Under the pieces are notes generated by a model, which made no database searches, had not been told where the DNA came from, and saw nothing but the letters and a program-made list of their open reading frames with translations. The position numbers and the translations under genes were made by a program. 64,000 nt of DNA from Gigaspora rosea (lineage: Eukaryota; Glomeromycota; Glomeromycetes; Diversisporales; Gigasporaceae): contig QKWP01000421.1 in assembly GCA_003550325.1 (NCBI GenBank), positions 173,921 to 237,920 of the forward strand. The letters run 5' to 3'. How positions within the stretch are numbered: the first letter of the stretch is position 1; each line of letters begins with the position of its first letter. This document shows, piece by piece, positions 34,060 through 44,990 of the stretch.

Positions 34060-34563
34060 TCCTTCTCATTCTTGAAAGAATACACGAAGCATTGGTTCTG
34101 GACGTCGTGCATTTTTTCCTGAAAAAGAGGCACAGCTTTATGAATGGATAATGATGGTTCGCCAAAATGGTCTCGCAGTCACTTATTCTAATATAAAATC
34201 AAAAATGGCTGAAATCTTGGATGAGAGTGTTAAAAAAACCAAGGATAGGTTTAAAAAGCTTGTAATTGATAAGTTCAAGCTCTCAACACACTGGCTTAAT
34301 CATTTTTTAAAACGTCACGATCTTTCTCTTCAGCATAGAACCAAAATCGCACAAAAATTACTAGAAGACCTCAAAAATCAGTTACTTAATTTTAGCGATT
34401 TGTTATTCGCCTTCGTCAAAAAAATAATTATCCCCTTAAAATGATTGCAAATATGGATGAGACTCCGGTTTGGTTTGACATAGCAGGTGGCTTAACCGTA
34501 AATCCCAAAGGTGCAAAAACAGTTCATATTCGAGCAACTGGAAATGATAAAAATAGATTTACC
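34060..34563 (+). pseudogene. pogo-like transposase, N-terminal half
   Basis: Plus-strand frames read GSGRRAFFPEKEAQLYEWI, then a CENPB-type helix-turn-helix (LSTHWLNHFLKRHDLSLQHR at about 34273-34340), then ANMDETPVWFDIAGG with the first catalytic Asp of the DDE_1 domain and KTVHIRATGNDKNRFTV. There is a frameshift after DLKNQLLNFSDLL and a stop upstream, so this copy is dead. The other half continues at 42154 beyond a 7.6-kb insertion. The CENPB-HTH plus DDE_1 order is that of pogo/jerky-type Tc1/mariner transposases. Confidence 0.88.
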
Positions 34564-34579
34564 GTCATCGGCAAATTTT

Positions 34580-34900
34580 ATATATAGATATATATTGATT
34601 ACTAACCGGTAAGATATATATCAATACTAAATACCCTGCCGATTTCTATCGATAGTAATAGTAATCGATATATATCTATGAAGAATATATATCGATTACT
34701 AACCAATTGAATATATATCGATTATAAACACCCCTGCCGATTTTTATCGATAGTAATTATAATTGATATATATCTATAATAGTTAATAATTGATATATAA
34801 CCAATATACCAATAGTAATTATAATTGATACATATCCATAATAGTTAATAATTGATATATAATCAATATAAAAACAATTAATATTTTGATAATAAATCAC
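34580..34900. repeat. ATCGATATATATC-type repeats
   Basis: CCCTGCCGATTTTTATCGAT and AATCGATATATATCTAT alternate several times in both orientations. They share the core ATCGATATATATCTAT with the foldback element at 41668-42153, linking the two ends of the 7.6-kb insertion. Confidence 0.55.
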
Positions 34901-35019
34901 TCATAACCAGTCAATCAATATCAATTGCAAATTTTATAAAAAAACTTTACTGGTAAAAATTTTTTATTAAAAAAAACCCCAAAAATACAATGAATAAAAA
35001 AACACAAAGTAATGAATAC

Positions 35020-35240
35020 TCAAACCCTAATCCAAACTCTAACCCAAACTCTAACTCTAACCCAAACTTTAACTCTACTCTAATCTAAACTAATCTAATC
35101 TAAGGGCAGTGTCATTAATCACCTGATTATTTTTTATCAGAGGCCTACCCCCTTTCCTCTTTCTTAATATATATATAGTCAGGTTCTTATATATAATTTC
35201 AACTTTTTTTTACCCCCTCCCCCCCTAAAAAATCACCTGA
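35020..35240. repeat. Telomere-like tract and a C-rich run
   Basis: From 35020 to 35105 degenerate CTAACCC/CTAACTC repeats run together. At about 35210-35228 a stretch of mostly C (CCCCTCCCCCCCC) is striking in this AT-rich context. ATCACCTGATT stands on both sides of this block, perhaps marking a small element. Confidence 0.55.
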
Positions 35241-35289
35241 TTTTTGTTACTTCCCTAATCTATACTAATTATCTATATTAACTCTTTCT

Positions 35290-36050
35290 AATAACTCCAT
35301 ATATGACAAGACATTACAGCACTATTAACACAATAATTATGACAACAACAACAGCTCCAACCACGACACTAGTGATATACTAATTATGACACCAATAATG
35401 CACTAAACAATAGCTCCAACTACGGTGACTCCACAAAACAACTTGAAAGACAACTAAATTATTAAATTTAAAAGAAAAAAAAAGTTAGTTAAATGCAAAA
35501 TAAGCAAAACAAAAAAAAAATAATTTGAAAAGCAAAAAGTAAACAAAGCAAAAAAAGCAAGCAAATTATAAAAGCAAAAAGCGCAAAGCAAATAAAGAAA
35601 AAATAAAAAACAAATGAAACAAAAGGCACAAAGCAAATAAAGCAAAGGCAAAAAGCAAACAAAACAAAAACAAAAAGCAATGAAGCAAATGCCAGAAAAA
35701 CAAGCGCAAATGCCAGAGAAACAAAAAAGACCACCTTATACGAACACAAAAAAAACAAGCAAGACCACCTGTACGAATACTAAAGAAACAAGCAAGACCT
35801 CTTTACAAAAATGTAGGAAAAACAAATAGACTACCTACAAGAACGCCAAAAAATTATGCAATACTATTTACAAGAATACTGAGAGAAGCACGTAAAGCCA
35901 TTTTACAAGAACACCAATAACACTAGCCAGCAACACCAATAATGACACCAACGACGACACCAACTACGATACCAGCGATAACACCAACTAGAACAACACC
36001 AGCGGCTTCAACAATGGCATCAACAACGACACCAACAACAATACAAAAAA
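35290..36050. repeat. Minisatellites and A-rich simple DNA
   Basis: Thr-codon-like ACACCAACAACG repeats occupy 35290-35420 and 35920-36035. A-rich AAAGCAAA repeats lie at 35465-35715. About six units of a 33-34-bp minisatellite containing ACCACCTGTACGAATAC and AAACAAGCAAG lie at 35728-35930. Read on the plus strand, 35938-36033 would be Thr/Pro-rich, but no start or supporting gene structure is visible. Confidence 0.6.
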
Positions 36051-36239
36051 AAAGGTTAGTAAGTGAAGACAAAAAAAAACAAACAGATAAAAAAAAATAA
36101 AAAAAATGATTATCAAAGATGATCATTATTTTTATATGATGCACAACCATGCGAAAATAAATAAACAAAAAAAATAATAAAAAAATAAATAAAAAAAAAT
36201 AAATAAACAAAAAAAATTTATAAAAACTGTAAATAAATT

Positions 36240-38290
36240 TATTTTAGATTGTTAAGAGCCTTAACGATCTATTTAGATCATTAAGAATCTTAACAATCTA
36301 TTTTAAATCGTTAAGATTATCATTAAGAATTTTAATGACCCTAAAGTAGATCGTTAAGAATCTTAATAATCTATTTTAGATTATTAAGAATCTTAATAAT
36401 CTAAAATAGATTGTTAAGATTCTTAATGATCTATTTTAGGATCATTAAAATTCTTAATGATAAATAGATCATTAAGATTCTTAACAATCTATTTTAGATC
36501 ATTAATGATTATAATTTTTCATACACTAACATGCACAATCGTTAAGATTCTTAACGATCATAATTTTCATGCACTAACATGCACAATCATTAAGATTCTT
36601 AACGATCATGCACAACCATAATTTAATTAAATTTAATGTTTTTTTTAATTATTTTATATAAAATTTTATATAAATTTTTATTAATTAATCATTAAGATTC
36701 TTAACGATTTATTTTAGATCATTAATAATCTTAACGATTTATTTTAAATCATTAATGATCTAAAATAAATCATTAAGAATCTTAACGATTCTTAATGATA
36801 AATAGATTATTAAAATTCTTAACAATCTATTTTAGATCATTAACGATCTAAAATAGATCATTAAGAATTTTAACGATTAGTTAATAAAAATTTACATAAA
36901 ATTTTATATCAAAAAAAAAAAAATTAATTAAATTATAGTTAAACTAATAATATTTAATTAAATTTAATGTTTTTTTTTTTAATTTTTTTATATAAAATTT
37001 TATGTAAATTTTTATTAATTAATCGTTAAGATTCTAAACGATCTATTTTAGATCGTTAAGAATCTTAACGATCTATTTTAGATTATTAACGATTTAAAAT
37101 AGATCATTAAGAATCTTAACGATTAATTAATAAAAATTTTATATAAAAAAATTAAAAAAAAAACATTAAATTTAATTAAATTATAGTTTACTATAATTTA
37201 ATTAAATTTAATGTTTTTTTTTAATTTTTTTATATAAAATTTTAAGTAAATTTTTATTAATTATTTGTTAAGATTCTTAGTGATCACATTTCTGTGCACT
37301 AACATGCACAATCGTTAAGATTCTTAACAATCATAATTTTTATGCACAATTGTTAAGATTCTTAACGATCATGCACAATCATAATTTAATTAAATTTAAT
37401 GTTTTTTTTTAATTATTTTATAAAAATTTTATATAAATTTTTATTAATTATCATTAAGATTCTTAACGATCATAATTTCCGTGCACTGACTGCACTAACA
37501 TGTAGTGATATGAATCGAATCGATTAGTTGGTCGAGTTGGCAACTATCGATTGACTATTACAAACCCGTTTTTAATTGATTAACCAACTAATCAATTAAT
37601 CGATTAATTGATTTTCAACTAATCGATTAATTGATTAACTAATTAATTGATATTTCGATTAGTTGGTTAATTGATTAGTTGTCTATATACCAATATATGC
37701 TGCTATAAATATATGTAGAGATCGTGCGTATAGTACAGTACAGTACATATCAGATATTTAGCTAATCGATTAGTCAATTAATCAACTAATCGATCAATCA
37801 ATTAACTGATTAATTGATTAATCGATTAATCAATTAATCGATTAATCGATTAGTTGATTAGTTAAACATAATCAACTATTAATCGATTATGAATTTTTGC
37901 CTAATTCGTAACACTACTAACATGCACAATCGTTAAGATTCTTAACGATCATAATTTTAGTGCACTGACGTCACAATCATGCACTGACATGCACAATCGT
38001 TAAGATTTTTAACGATCGTAATTTTAGTGCACTGATGTCACGATCATGCACTGACATGCACAATCGTTAAGATTCTTAACGATCGTAATTTTAGTGCACT
38101 GACATCAGATCATGTACTGACATGCACAATCGTTAAGATTCTTAATGATCGTAATTTTAGTGCACTAACGTCACGATTATGCACTGACATCATTTAAGTC
38201 ACGAGATCATTTTAGATCATTTACCATCCCTGCATGTTAATGATCTAAAATAGATCGTTAAGATTCTTAACGATTAATTAATAAAAATTT
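36240..38290. repeat. Palindromic satellite with CGTTAAGATTCTTAACG core
   Basis: CGTTAAGATTCTTAACGATC and its variants recur dozens of times in both orientations. They are mixed with AATAGATCGTTAAGAATC, TGCACTAACATGCACAATC, and a longer AT-rich spacer with TATAAAATTTTATGTAAA. Because the core is self-complementary, most of the block can fold on itself. A hAT MITE has inserted at 37503-37916. No gene is present. Confidence 0.85.
37503..37916. mobile_element. hAT-type MITE inside the palindromic satellite
   Basis: CTAACATG is duplicated at 37495-37502 and 37917-37924. The ends are TAGTGATATGAATCGAA and, inverted, TAGTGTTACGAATTAGG. Unoccupied satellite units read CACTAACATGCACAATCG straight through. 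The interior is mostly AATCGATTAATTGATTAA-type self-complementary octamers, an unusually regular arrangement. Confidence 0.85.
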
Positions 38291-38317
38291 ACTTAAAATT
38301 TTATATAAAAAAACAAG

Positions 38318-39125
38318 AAATGCGTCAGGCAAATGCAATGAGCTATGCGAAATATTTTTGTATAGCAACATATTAGAATAGAATTTAGTGTAGGTAGTTC
38401 TATAGCGAATTAGTATAAGTTTTTTTTTTTTTTGTAACTACTTAATACGGTAGATGTATTCTTGTAAATTAAAAATTTTCTCGTATTTTGCTAAAGAATT
38501 ATTTTACTAAAGCTTATTCATTAACACTAACAACGTTCAGACATTTTTAGATGAATTTTAAAATCCTCTATTTAAAGATTTTTTATTTTTTTAATTCTTA
38601 CAATTTCATTACATTGCCAGCAATAATTTTACTGTATTAAAATTGTATAATTCTATTTGATTTACTGTAAAAAATTCGATTATAAATCTTATGAATTATC
38701 ACGATGACACAATATGTGTTAAGTTGGTTTTGTATTACAAGAAACATGTCAGCAGTGAGCTATATGAAATAGAATTAATTTGGTATATCAAAATATTAAA
38801 ATAGAATTTAGCGTAGGTAGTTTTATAGCAAAATTAGTATTAAGTTTTTTTTTTTTAGTTGTTAAAATTTTTTCTCATATTTGCTAAAGAATTATTTTAC
38901 TTAAGCTTATTCATCAAAAGTAATAAAGTTCGTGCATTCTTAAATAAATTTTAAGATCAGATTCTTTATTATTTTTTAATTCTTATATTTACTTTATAGT
39001 ATGAGTTAGATTGTATTGAATTGTTATAATTTCTATTTGATTTGCTGTAAAAATTCTATTACAAAACTTATGAGCTATCATAGCGACTCAGCATGTGGTT
39101 AAATTAGTTGGCATTACTAATATGG
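38318..39125. repeat. Two tandem units of about 400-425 bp
   Basis: The segment beginning AAGAAATGCGTCAG near 38318 is repeated from about 38743 (AAGAAACATGTCAG). It shares TAGAATTTAGTGTAGGTAGT, CTAAAGAATTATTTTACT and TTCTATTTGATTTACTG. The two units are clearly diverged. The second runs into the 105-bp satellite type. Confidence 0.7.
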
Positions 39126-39129
39126 TGGC

Positions 39130-39930
39130 ATACTGTATGTATTAAAATTAATGAAATATATATAATGCGATAAAAATAGCTAAAGCCTTTAGTGCAAACC
39201 TTTATTACAAAAAATTACAAACTACAATGGTGATATACAAAATGTGTTAAAGTTGAGTTGGAAACATAGTCGTAATTTCTATAACACATTTTGCATTGGA
39301 ATTACAGTTGTGAATTCTACAATGCTATAATTTTCTGTAAAAAATTTTTTCACAAATTTACTGACAGTTGTAGTAAATATTAGCGATTAAAGATTGGATT
39401 AGTGAAATTACTATCATGCTTGCTATAAAAAATTTTGTTAAAAACTTACTGACTATTGTAGTTTATCATGAATTACTGTCTTAATACGTATGGATCGAGG
39501 TAGCTTTTGTCTTGAATCATCTATTATCCATGATTATAAGGTAATTTTGGTTATTAGTAGCCTGATCAGTAATGAAAGTGATAAGTATTGTTAGTTATTA
39601 AAGCAAGAGTACTGGATAGTGTGACCTGTCAGGACTACATGGTCAAAGGTTGGGTTGTAAAACTTGTTAGCTATTATACACGCTTGAGTTAATTCATATT
39701 GGAATAGTGATTGTACCCGGGTAGAACTTGCAATTGTGTGAAATAGTAATTTATCTGGATATCTGGGTAATTTAATAGTAACCGGGTAAAGGTTTTCCCA
39801 ACGGGCTATATTGGAATTAATTGTTGTGGTTTCTATCACAATTTACTGTAAAAAATTTTTTTACATAACTTACCGATTATTATGATGATTTACTGTAAAA
39901 AATTTCACTTCAATACTTGGACTAATTTTC
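39130..39930. repeat. Second block of the 105-bp satellite type
   Basis: GCATTGGAATTACAG, ACTGTAAAAAATTTTTTT and AACTTACTGACTATTGTAG match the motif order of the satellite at 4200-5040, with stronger decay. An open frame on the minus strand (39591-39839) crosses the units and is not convincing as a gene. Confidence 0.5.
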
Positions 39931-39939
39931 GCAACTGTT

Positions 39940-40340
39940 AAACGCATAAACTACTGATCTTTCTCCAAATTTACTAAACCCCAAGGCCTAAATCGCACCC
40001 CGCCAATTACATGAAAGCCAAAACATAAGAACGATAGCTAACATTCATCTATATAGTTAAAAAGAGATCGGGCGTCATTCTGCAGTATCTATTTCAGGTC
40101 TTACAGCGCCGCGGAGCCTAACTATCCGCTAATAAGGGTCCTTGCATTGCCCACGCAACCGTGGAGCCCAAAACTGACTGCAAAGAACTTTTTTCTACTA
40201 CTGTAGCTGTGTATCCTAAACCATCCAATATATCACCCAACCAGACTGACGTTACTAATACTTGTAGGGTCACTTAAACGGAGGTGGAAGGGAGATAGAG
40301 AGAGCCTTTCCCAAGGCGAGCGATAGCAAAACAAAAGATA
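39940..40340. other. Non-repetitive island of higher GC, unassigned
   Basis: CTTACAGCGCCGCGGAGCCT, GCATTGCCCACGCAACCGTG and AGGGTCACTTAAACGGAGG stand out against the surrounding AT-rich arrays. No long frame, tRNA fold or rRNA signature was recognised. It is probably a piece of an unknown element or a decayed gene. From 40341 to 41667 the DNA is AT-rich with no supported feature. Confidence 0.4.
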
Positions 40341-41667
40341 ACTTTATCCCTTTTGAACAAAAAACCTTACATATAAACTTCATCCCTTAACATCCGCATG
40401 CCATTCATACCCTAGCTCTACTTCAATATATCGTATTTACTGATATTCATAGAAACCCAAATTTGTTAAAATCATATGCCATCAAGAAGCCCCAACCAAA
40501 TTACTAGACTATTCTGATTCTAAAAATCATACTATATCTTTTTTTATCCTTGAATTGATTACCATAAATAGCAAGGCATAACAGGTATAGATGCTCGTAG
40601 CAGAATTTAGAAGATGTGCACAGCCACAAGTTTATCAAAATGAATTATACAAAAAACGCTTTCATATGGCATTAAACAAACCTGGTATACGTATTATACG
40701 CATGATCCAATGATCAATTTTTTGAATACGCCATCCAATAGGATTCAAGATTTTGCATACAGATAGTTACCTGTAAATCATACACTTCGTATTTGTACTA
40801 CGTTCCTGGTATTTTTTTTATCAATAACATCTCAGAGTCATACAATCAAACGATAATAGTTTATTGCTTATCTTACAAAGCAGAATAATTAAGGTATGAA
40901 TCTTTTATAATCGTAGAAAAAATTTTAATTATTTATCATTACATAATATTTTACGTAACAGCCATGCATAAATATGCATAATAAAGCCTAATATGTAGTG
41001 TAAACAGTAAAGGTGAGATCAATATAAAAAAAAGTATTATTAATTAATTAAAGCAGTGATCATCGATATGAATCACGAGACAACAATGTAATATATTTCG
41101 CTTCTTGGGCGCAAAGAAAAGTTAGTAGATTATTAATTAATCTAGGCGGCAAAAAATCCAAGTGAAAATTTCAAAAAAAAGGAAAAATCTAGAAAACTAT
41201 AATTTAAGTTTGCATAGGGACAAAAATTTTTTTACTTTTCACTAACGCATTTAGCATTTTTAATTATGCTTCAAACTTTTTTTTTCGCTTGATGGAGACA
41301 AAGAGCAAGGGCAAGGGCAAGAGAAAGAGAGTAGACTATATAAAACGCTTTGAATTTTGTGATATATTAGATTAACTTTTTTGGCTTAAAATAAAACAGT
41401 AGAATGTATGCAAACAAACAAACATGCAAAAGGCAAATGTTAACAAATTTGGCAAAAGCAACATGTCACAGATTTAAGAGCGTTGTTTAAGGGCGTTAAT
41501 TAAAAAAAACATTAAATTTAATTAAATAATAAAATTTAACTGTTAATTTTTTTTTTAAATTTTTTATATAAAATTTTATGTAAATTTTTGGCTGGTCATT
41601 TATATGGCAATTACAGTAGTTAAACTATAATATACGTAGTTCTTATTAAAACTCTAAGTTAGGCGGG

Positions 41668-42153
41668 CATCAGGAAATTTTTTAGATAGATACTAATCGA
41701 TATATAACAATCATTTTATATCGATTAAAAAATAACGTTATATATCGATAAACTAGTAAAACTCGATATATATCTATAATCGATATATATCGTAATTAAA
41801 TATAAATTGTTATATATCAGCTAATCGATTATTATTGTGTACATTTGAATCGATAAATAATAATTATAAGTTATTAATCATTATATAGCAAATAGCAGAT
41901 AGTAGACAGTCTACTATCTGCTATTTGCTATATAACGATTAATAACTTATAATCGTTATTTATCGATTCAAATGTACACGATAATAATCGATTAGCTGAT
42001 GTATAACGATTTATATTTAATTATGATATATATCGATTATAGATATATATCGAGCTATATCTAGTTTATCGATATATAATGTTATTTTTTAATCGATATA
42101 AAACGATTAATTGTTATATATCGATTAGTATCTATCTAAAAAATTTCCCGATG
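41668..42153. mobile_element. 486-bp foldback element at the pogo insertion edge
   Basis: Arms of about 240 bp, starting CATCAGGAAATTTTTTAGAT on the left and CATCGGGAAATTTTTTAGAT inverted on the right, fold about position 41908. The centre CAGATAGTAGAC-A-GTCTAC is perfectly symmetric. A few mismatches and indels separate the arms. The left edge lacks an obvious target duplication with the right edge. Confidence 0.75.
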
Positions 42154-43025
42154 GTAGTCTTGACATGCTTTGCTAATGGTGGAAAGCTACCACCCATTAT
42201 TATTTTTGAAAGAAAGGGTTGTCTAGCTAACGTACCACGACCTCTGGTCGGCGTAGTAGTTTGGTTCCAAGAGAAGGGATGGATAGATGAGTCAGGAATG
42301 AGTAAATGGGTAAAGTATTAGGACAATGCACGACCAGGACCATGTAATTGTAATTCAAAAACAATGTTAGACTTTGATTCTTTTAAAGCTCATATCACAG
42401 ACCGGGCTAAGGCAGAGTTTCATTCAGGAAATACCGATTTGGCTGTTATTCCCGGGGCCTTACGAGTATGTGTCAGCCTCTTGACGTTTGTATAAACAAA
42501 TCTTTTAAGGATCAACTTCGCAAAATATGGCATAAGTGGATGGCAGATGGCGGCAATGGCATCACTAAGAAAAGAAACTTGAAGCATGCTAGTCTGAATA
42601 CGGTATGTCATTGGGTTTTGGATGCCTGGAATGAGATTTCTGAAGACATTATCGTCTGAGCATTCAAAAAATGTGGTATTTCGAATTGCTTGTCAGGAAG
42701 TGAAAATCATTTAATCTATGCTACTGATAATGAATCAGATGATGAGGATTTTGATGATAGTGAAGAAGAGAAGTTTGACGTAGACAATGAAGATAAAAAA
42801 TTTAACGAAAATGAAGAATTCAACAAAATTAAAGAATTTGACAAAGATGATGAATGTGATGGTAACGAATCTGATGGTGACAAATCTGATAGTAACGAAT
42901 CTAATGATAACGAATCTAATAGTGACAAATCTAATAATAGGGTTGGCAAGTGGCCAGAATGCTTTGTTGTTGTTGAAAAACTTTGTAAAGGTAAAAAAAA
43001 GCATATTTTAGAAAGTAGGAATTAA
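42154..43025 (+). pseudogene. pogo-like transposase, C-terminal half with acidic tail
   Basis: VVLTCFANGGKLPPIIIF, GWIDESGMSKWV, LDFDSFKAHITDRAK (second catalytic Asp) and LAVIPGALR are followed, in another frame, by QPLDVCINKSFKDQLRKIW and a helical segment, then a Ser/Asp/Glu/Asn-rich tail (42690-43025). A stop after WVKY, a frameshift near 42465 and a stop near 42657 show it is dead. It continues the half at 34060-34563; PGALR to QPLDV is the expected family order. Confidence 0.88.
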
Positions 43026-43159
43026 GTTTCGATTTACAATGGTGCGATAAAGCATAATAAAATATAATTCTACTAGTCATGTGTCTTTTTAGTTATACAA
43101 TGGATAAATTTCAAACGTTATTGCATTTTAAATTACAAAAAAAAATTTTTATTAATCTA

Positions 43160-43255
43160 TTTATATATATATATATATATTTATTTATTTATTTATTTAT
43201 TGATTAATTGATTGATAGATAGATAGATAGATTGATTGATTTATTTATTATTTTT
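43160..43255. repeat. Compound microsatellite
   Basis: TATATATATA passes into TTTATTTATTTATT and then GATAGATAGATAGATT and GATTGATT units. From 43256 to 44100 there is AT-rich sequence with no recognisable gene. Confidence 0.8.
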
Positions 43256-44099
43256 TTAGGTTGCAGATATTATAAAAATAACAAATGATGTGGCATACGA
43301 TTTCAATATTTATCGTAATAAATAGTAAGGACGGTAGTATATTTGATCTTCAATTAATTCTTTACGGCCTTTCGAACCTTTTATTTAACCTTTACAAACT
43401 GTCCAACATACAGAATTGAGTTCTTTATTTTTGAAATGGACAGTATGGATAAAGAAAGAAGAAACTTTAAAAAAAAAGTCGTTCGAATAATATTATTTAT
43501 TGTGATTTACACAGTGGAAATATACTTCAAAGAGATTCGAGAATTTCAGTTTGAAATAATTATCAAGTAAGTTATATAATTTTTTTTAATATAATACTGT
43601 TATATATACAAGAACTGGACTTGAATAATTTATTTGTATTTAGAGAAGAGCGATTTTTCTAAAAAATCGAGGCATTAACGTGAAAGAAAAATGTAGCAGA
43701 ACTTCTAAAACAAACCAAAAACTCTCGAACGTTTTTTGTTGCTTCCACACTTCCTAATATTTAAAAAAATATTTAGTCATTTTAGCGCTTATGAAATTTT
43801 TTGCTCTTGTTAATTCCTAGAAAATTGGGTTCAAATGGGGTTTAAGTTAGAAGATTACTGTATACATGTCAAAACCCTGTTTAATAAATTTCAATTTTAC
43901 TTTTACCTTTCTTATTCTATAAAAAAAAAAATCAAACGTCAGACTCTCTTGCAGTAAATTGTTTATTTTTGCTTTAAATTACCATATTGTTCGACAAGTT
44001 ATTGGTATTTGTTTAGCTATTGCGAGTTTTGTAATTATTGATTTATTAAAAATAAAATCAGTCATACATGGTATTACATTATATTTAGTTTGTGCATGA

Positions 44100-44990
44100 T
44101 TATCGTATTATATATGTTGCATATATTTAAAAATGGGGGTAGCTTATTTTCAGAACAAAAAATTTTATTATTGTTTTGGGCCAAAAAAAGTGTAGTAGCT
44201 TATTTTCGGGTAAAACAAGTTTTTAGGTTTTTGGGTCAAAACCAAGGGGGTAGCTTATTTCGGAGTAGCTTATTTTCAGAAATATATGGTAAAAAATAAA
44301 AAAAAACGTATAAAAAAATAATAAAAAGTAAAAAAAAGTATAAAAAAATAAAGAAAAAAAAACTGTATAAAAAATAAAAAAAAAGTATAAATAAAAAAAT
44401 ATAAAAAATAAAAAAAAAACTATAAAAAAAATAAAAAAACTATAAAAAAAATAAAAAAACTATAAAAAAAACATATAAAAAATAAAGAAAATAAATGTAT
44501 AAAAAATAAAAAAATGTATAAAAAATACAAAAAAAACGTAAAAAAAAAGTATAAAAAATAAAATAAAAAAAACATATAAAAAATAAACAAAAAAAAAAGA
44601 TAAAATCGTTAAATAAAAAAAAATAAAAAATAATGTTTAAAAAAATGAAAAAGTCTATTTGTAACAGTCAATAAGGCCATATTAATATTAAAGTAGAATT
44701 GAAATTAGGATTAGAGTTAAAATTAATACAGAATTGCAAGAGGATTAATTTTTGTTAAAAATGCAATAGGGTTATCATAGTAAAATTTTGAGTTATAAAT
44801 AAAGCTATTACAAATAAGTATATAACAGGCTGTTACAAATAAATTCGTCCTGAAAAATAATCGTTAAATAAAAAAAATTGTTAAATAAAAAAAAATTATT
44901 AAATAAAAAAAATCGTTAAATAAAATAAAAAACCGTGTTTTGTTTACTTTATTTATTTATTTATTTATTTATTAGTTTGTTTTGTTTATT
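44100..44990. repeat. AATAAGCTAC-type element followed by A-rich simple repeats
   Basis: At 44130-44290, GTAGCTTATTTTC occurs four times with a single end ATATGGTAAAA, a rearranged relative of the TA-flanked element at 29579. From 44290 to 44640 a GTATAAAAAATAAAAAAA-type unit repeats about 20 times. At 44850-44990 AATCGTTAAATAAAAAAA and TATTTATTTATT follow. Confidence 0.6.

Larger units (their letters stand above)
34566..42153. mobile_element. About 7.6 kb of inserted DNA splitting the pogo-like gene
   Basis: The left edge starts CATCGGCAAATTTT and the right edge, read inverted, starts CATCGGGAAATTTT; both run into GATAGATA-like AT repeats. GT stands directly outside each edge (34564-34565 and 42154-42155). 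Joining the flanks with one GT gives FTV-VLTCFANGGKLPP in frame, as expected for this transposase family. The content is almost entirely satellites, a nested hAT MITE and a terminal foldback. No transposase of its own is seen. It could be one large foldback-type element or a foldback element that later grew by array expansion. Confidence 0.6.

Noticed and set aside
35454-36210. Long hydrophobic minus-strand frames rich in Phe, Leu, Val and Ile
   Set aside because: They are translations of A-rich and ACC/AAC simple repeats; composition alone keeps them open.
36240-38290. CRISPR-like array
   Set aside because: The repeat units vary in length, occur in both orientations and have no uniform unique spacers; the context is a eukaryotic satellite.
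39591-39839. An 82-residue minus-strand gene
   Set aside because: The frame crosses units of a degenerate satellite that is also present at 4200-5040, where the frame is not conserved.
42716-43004. Antisense Ser/Leu-rich and Phe/Ile-rich frames
   Set aside because: They are shadows of the acidic tail of the pogo-like transposase on the plus strand.
43830-43850. tRNA B-box-like GGGTTCAAATGG
   Set aside because: No matching A box, acceptor stem or cloverleaf could be made around it; no tRNA gene was found in the window.
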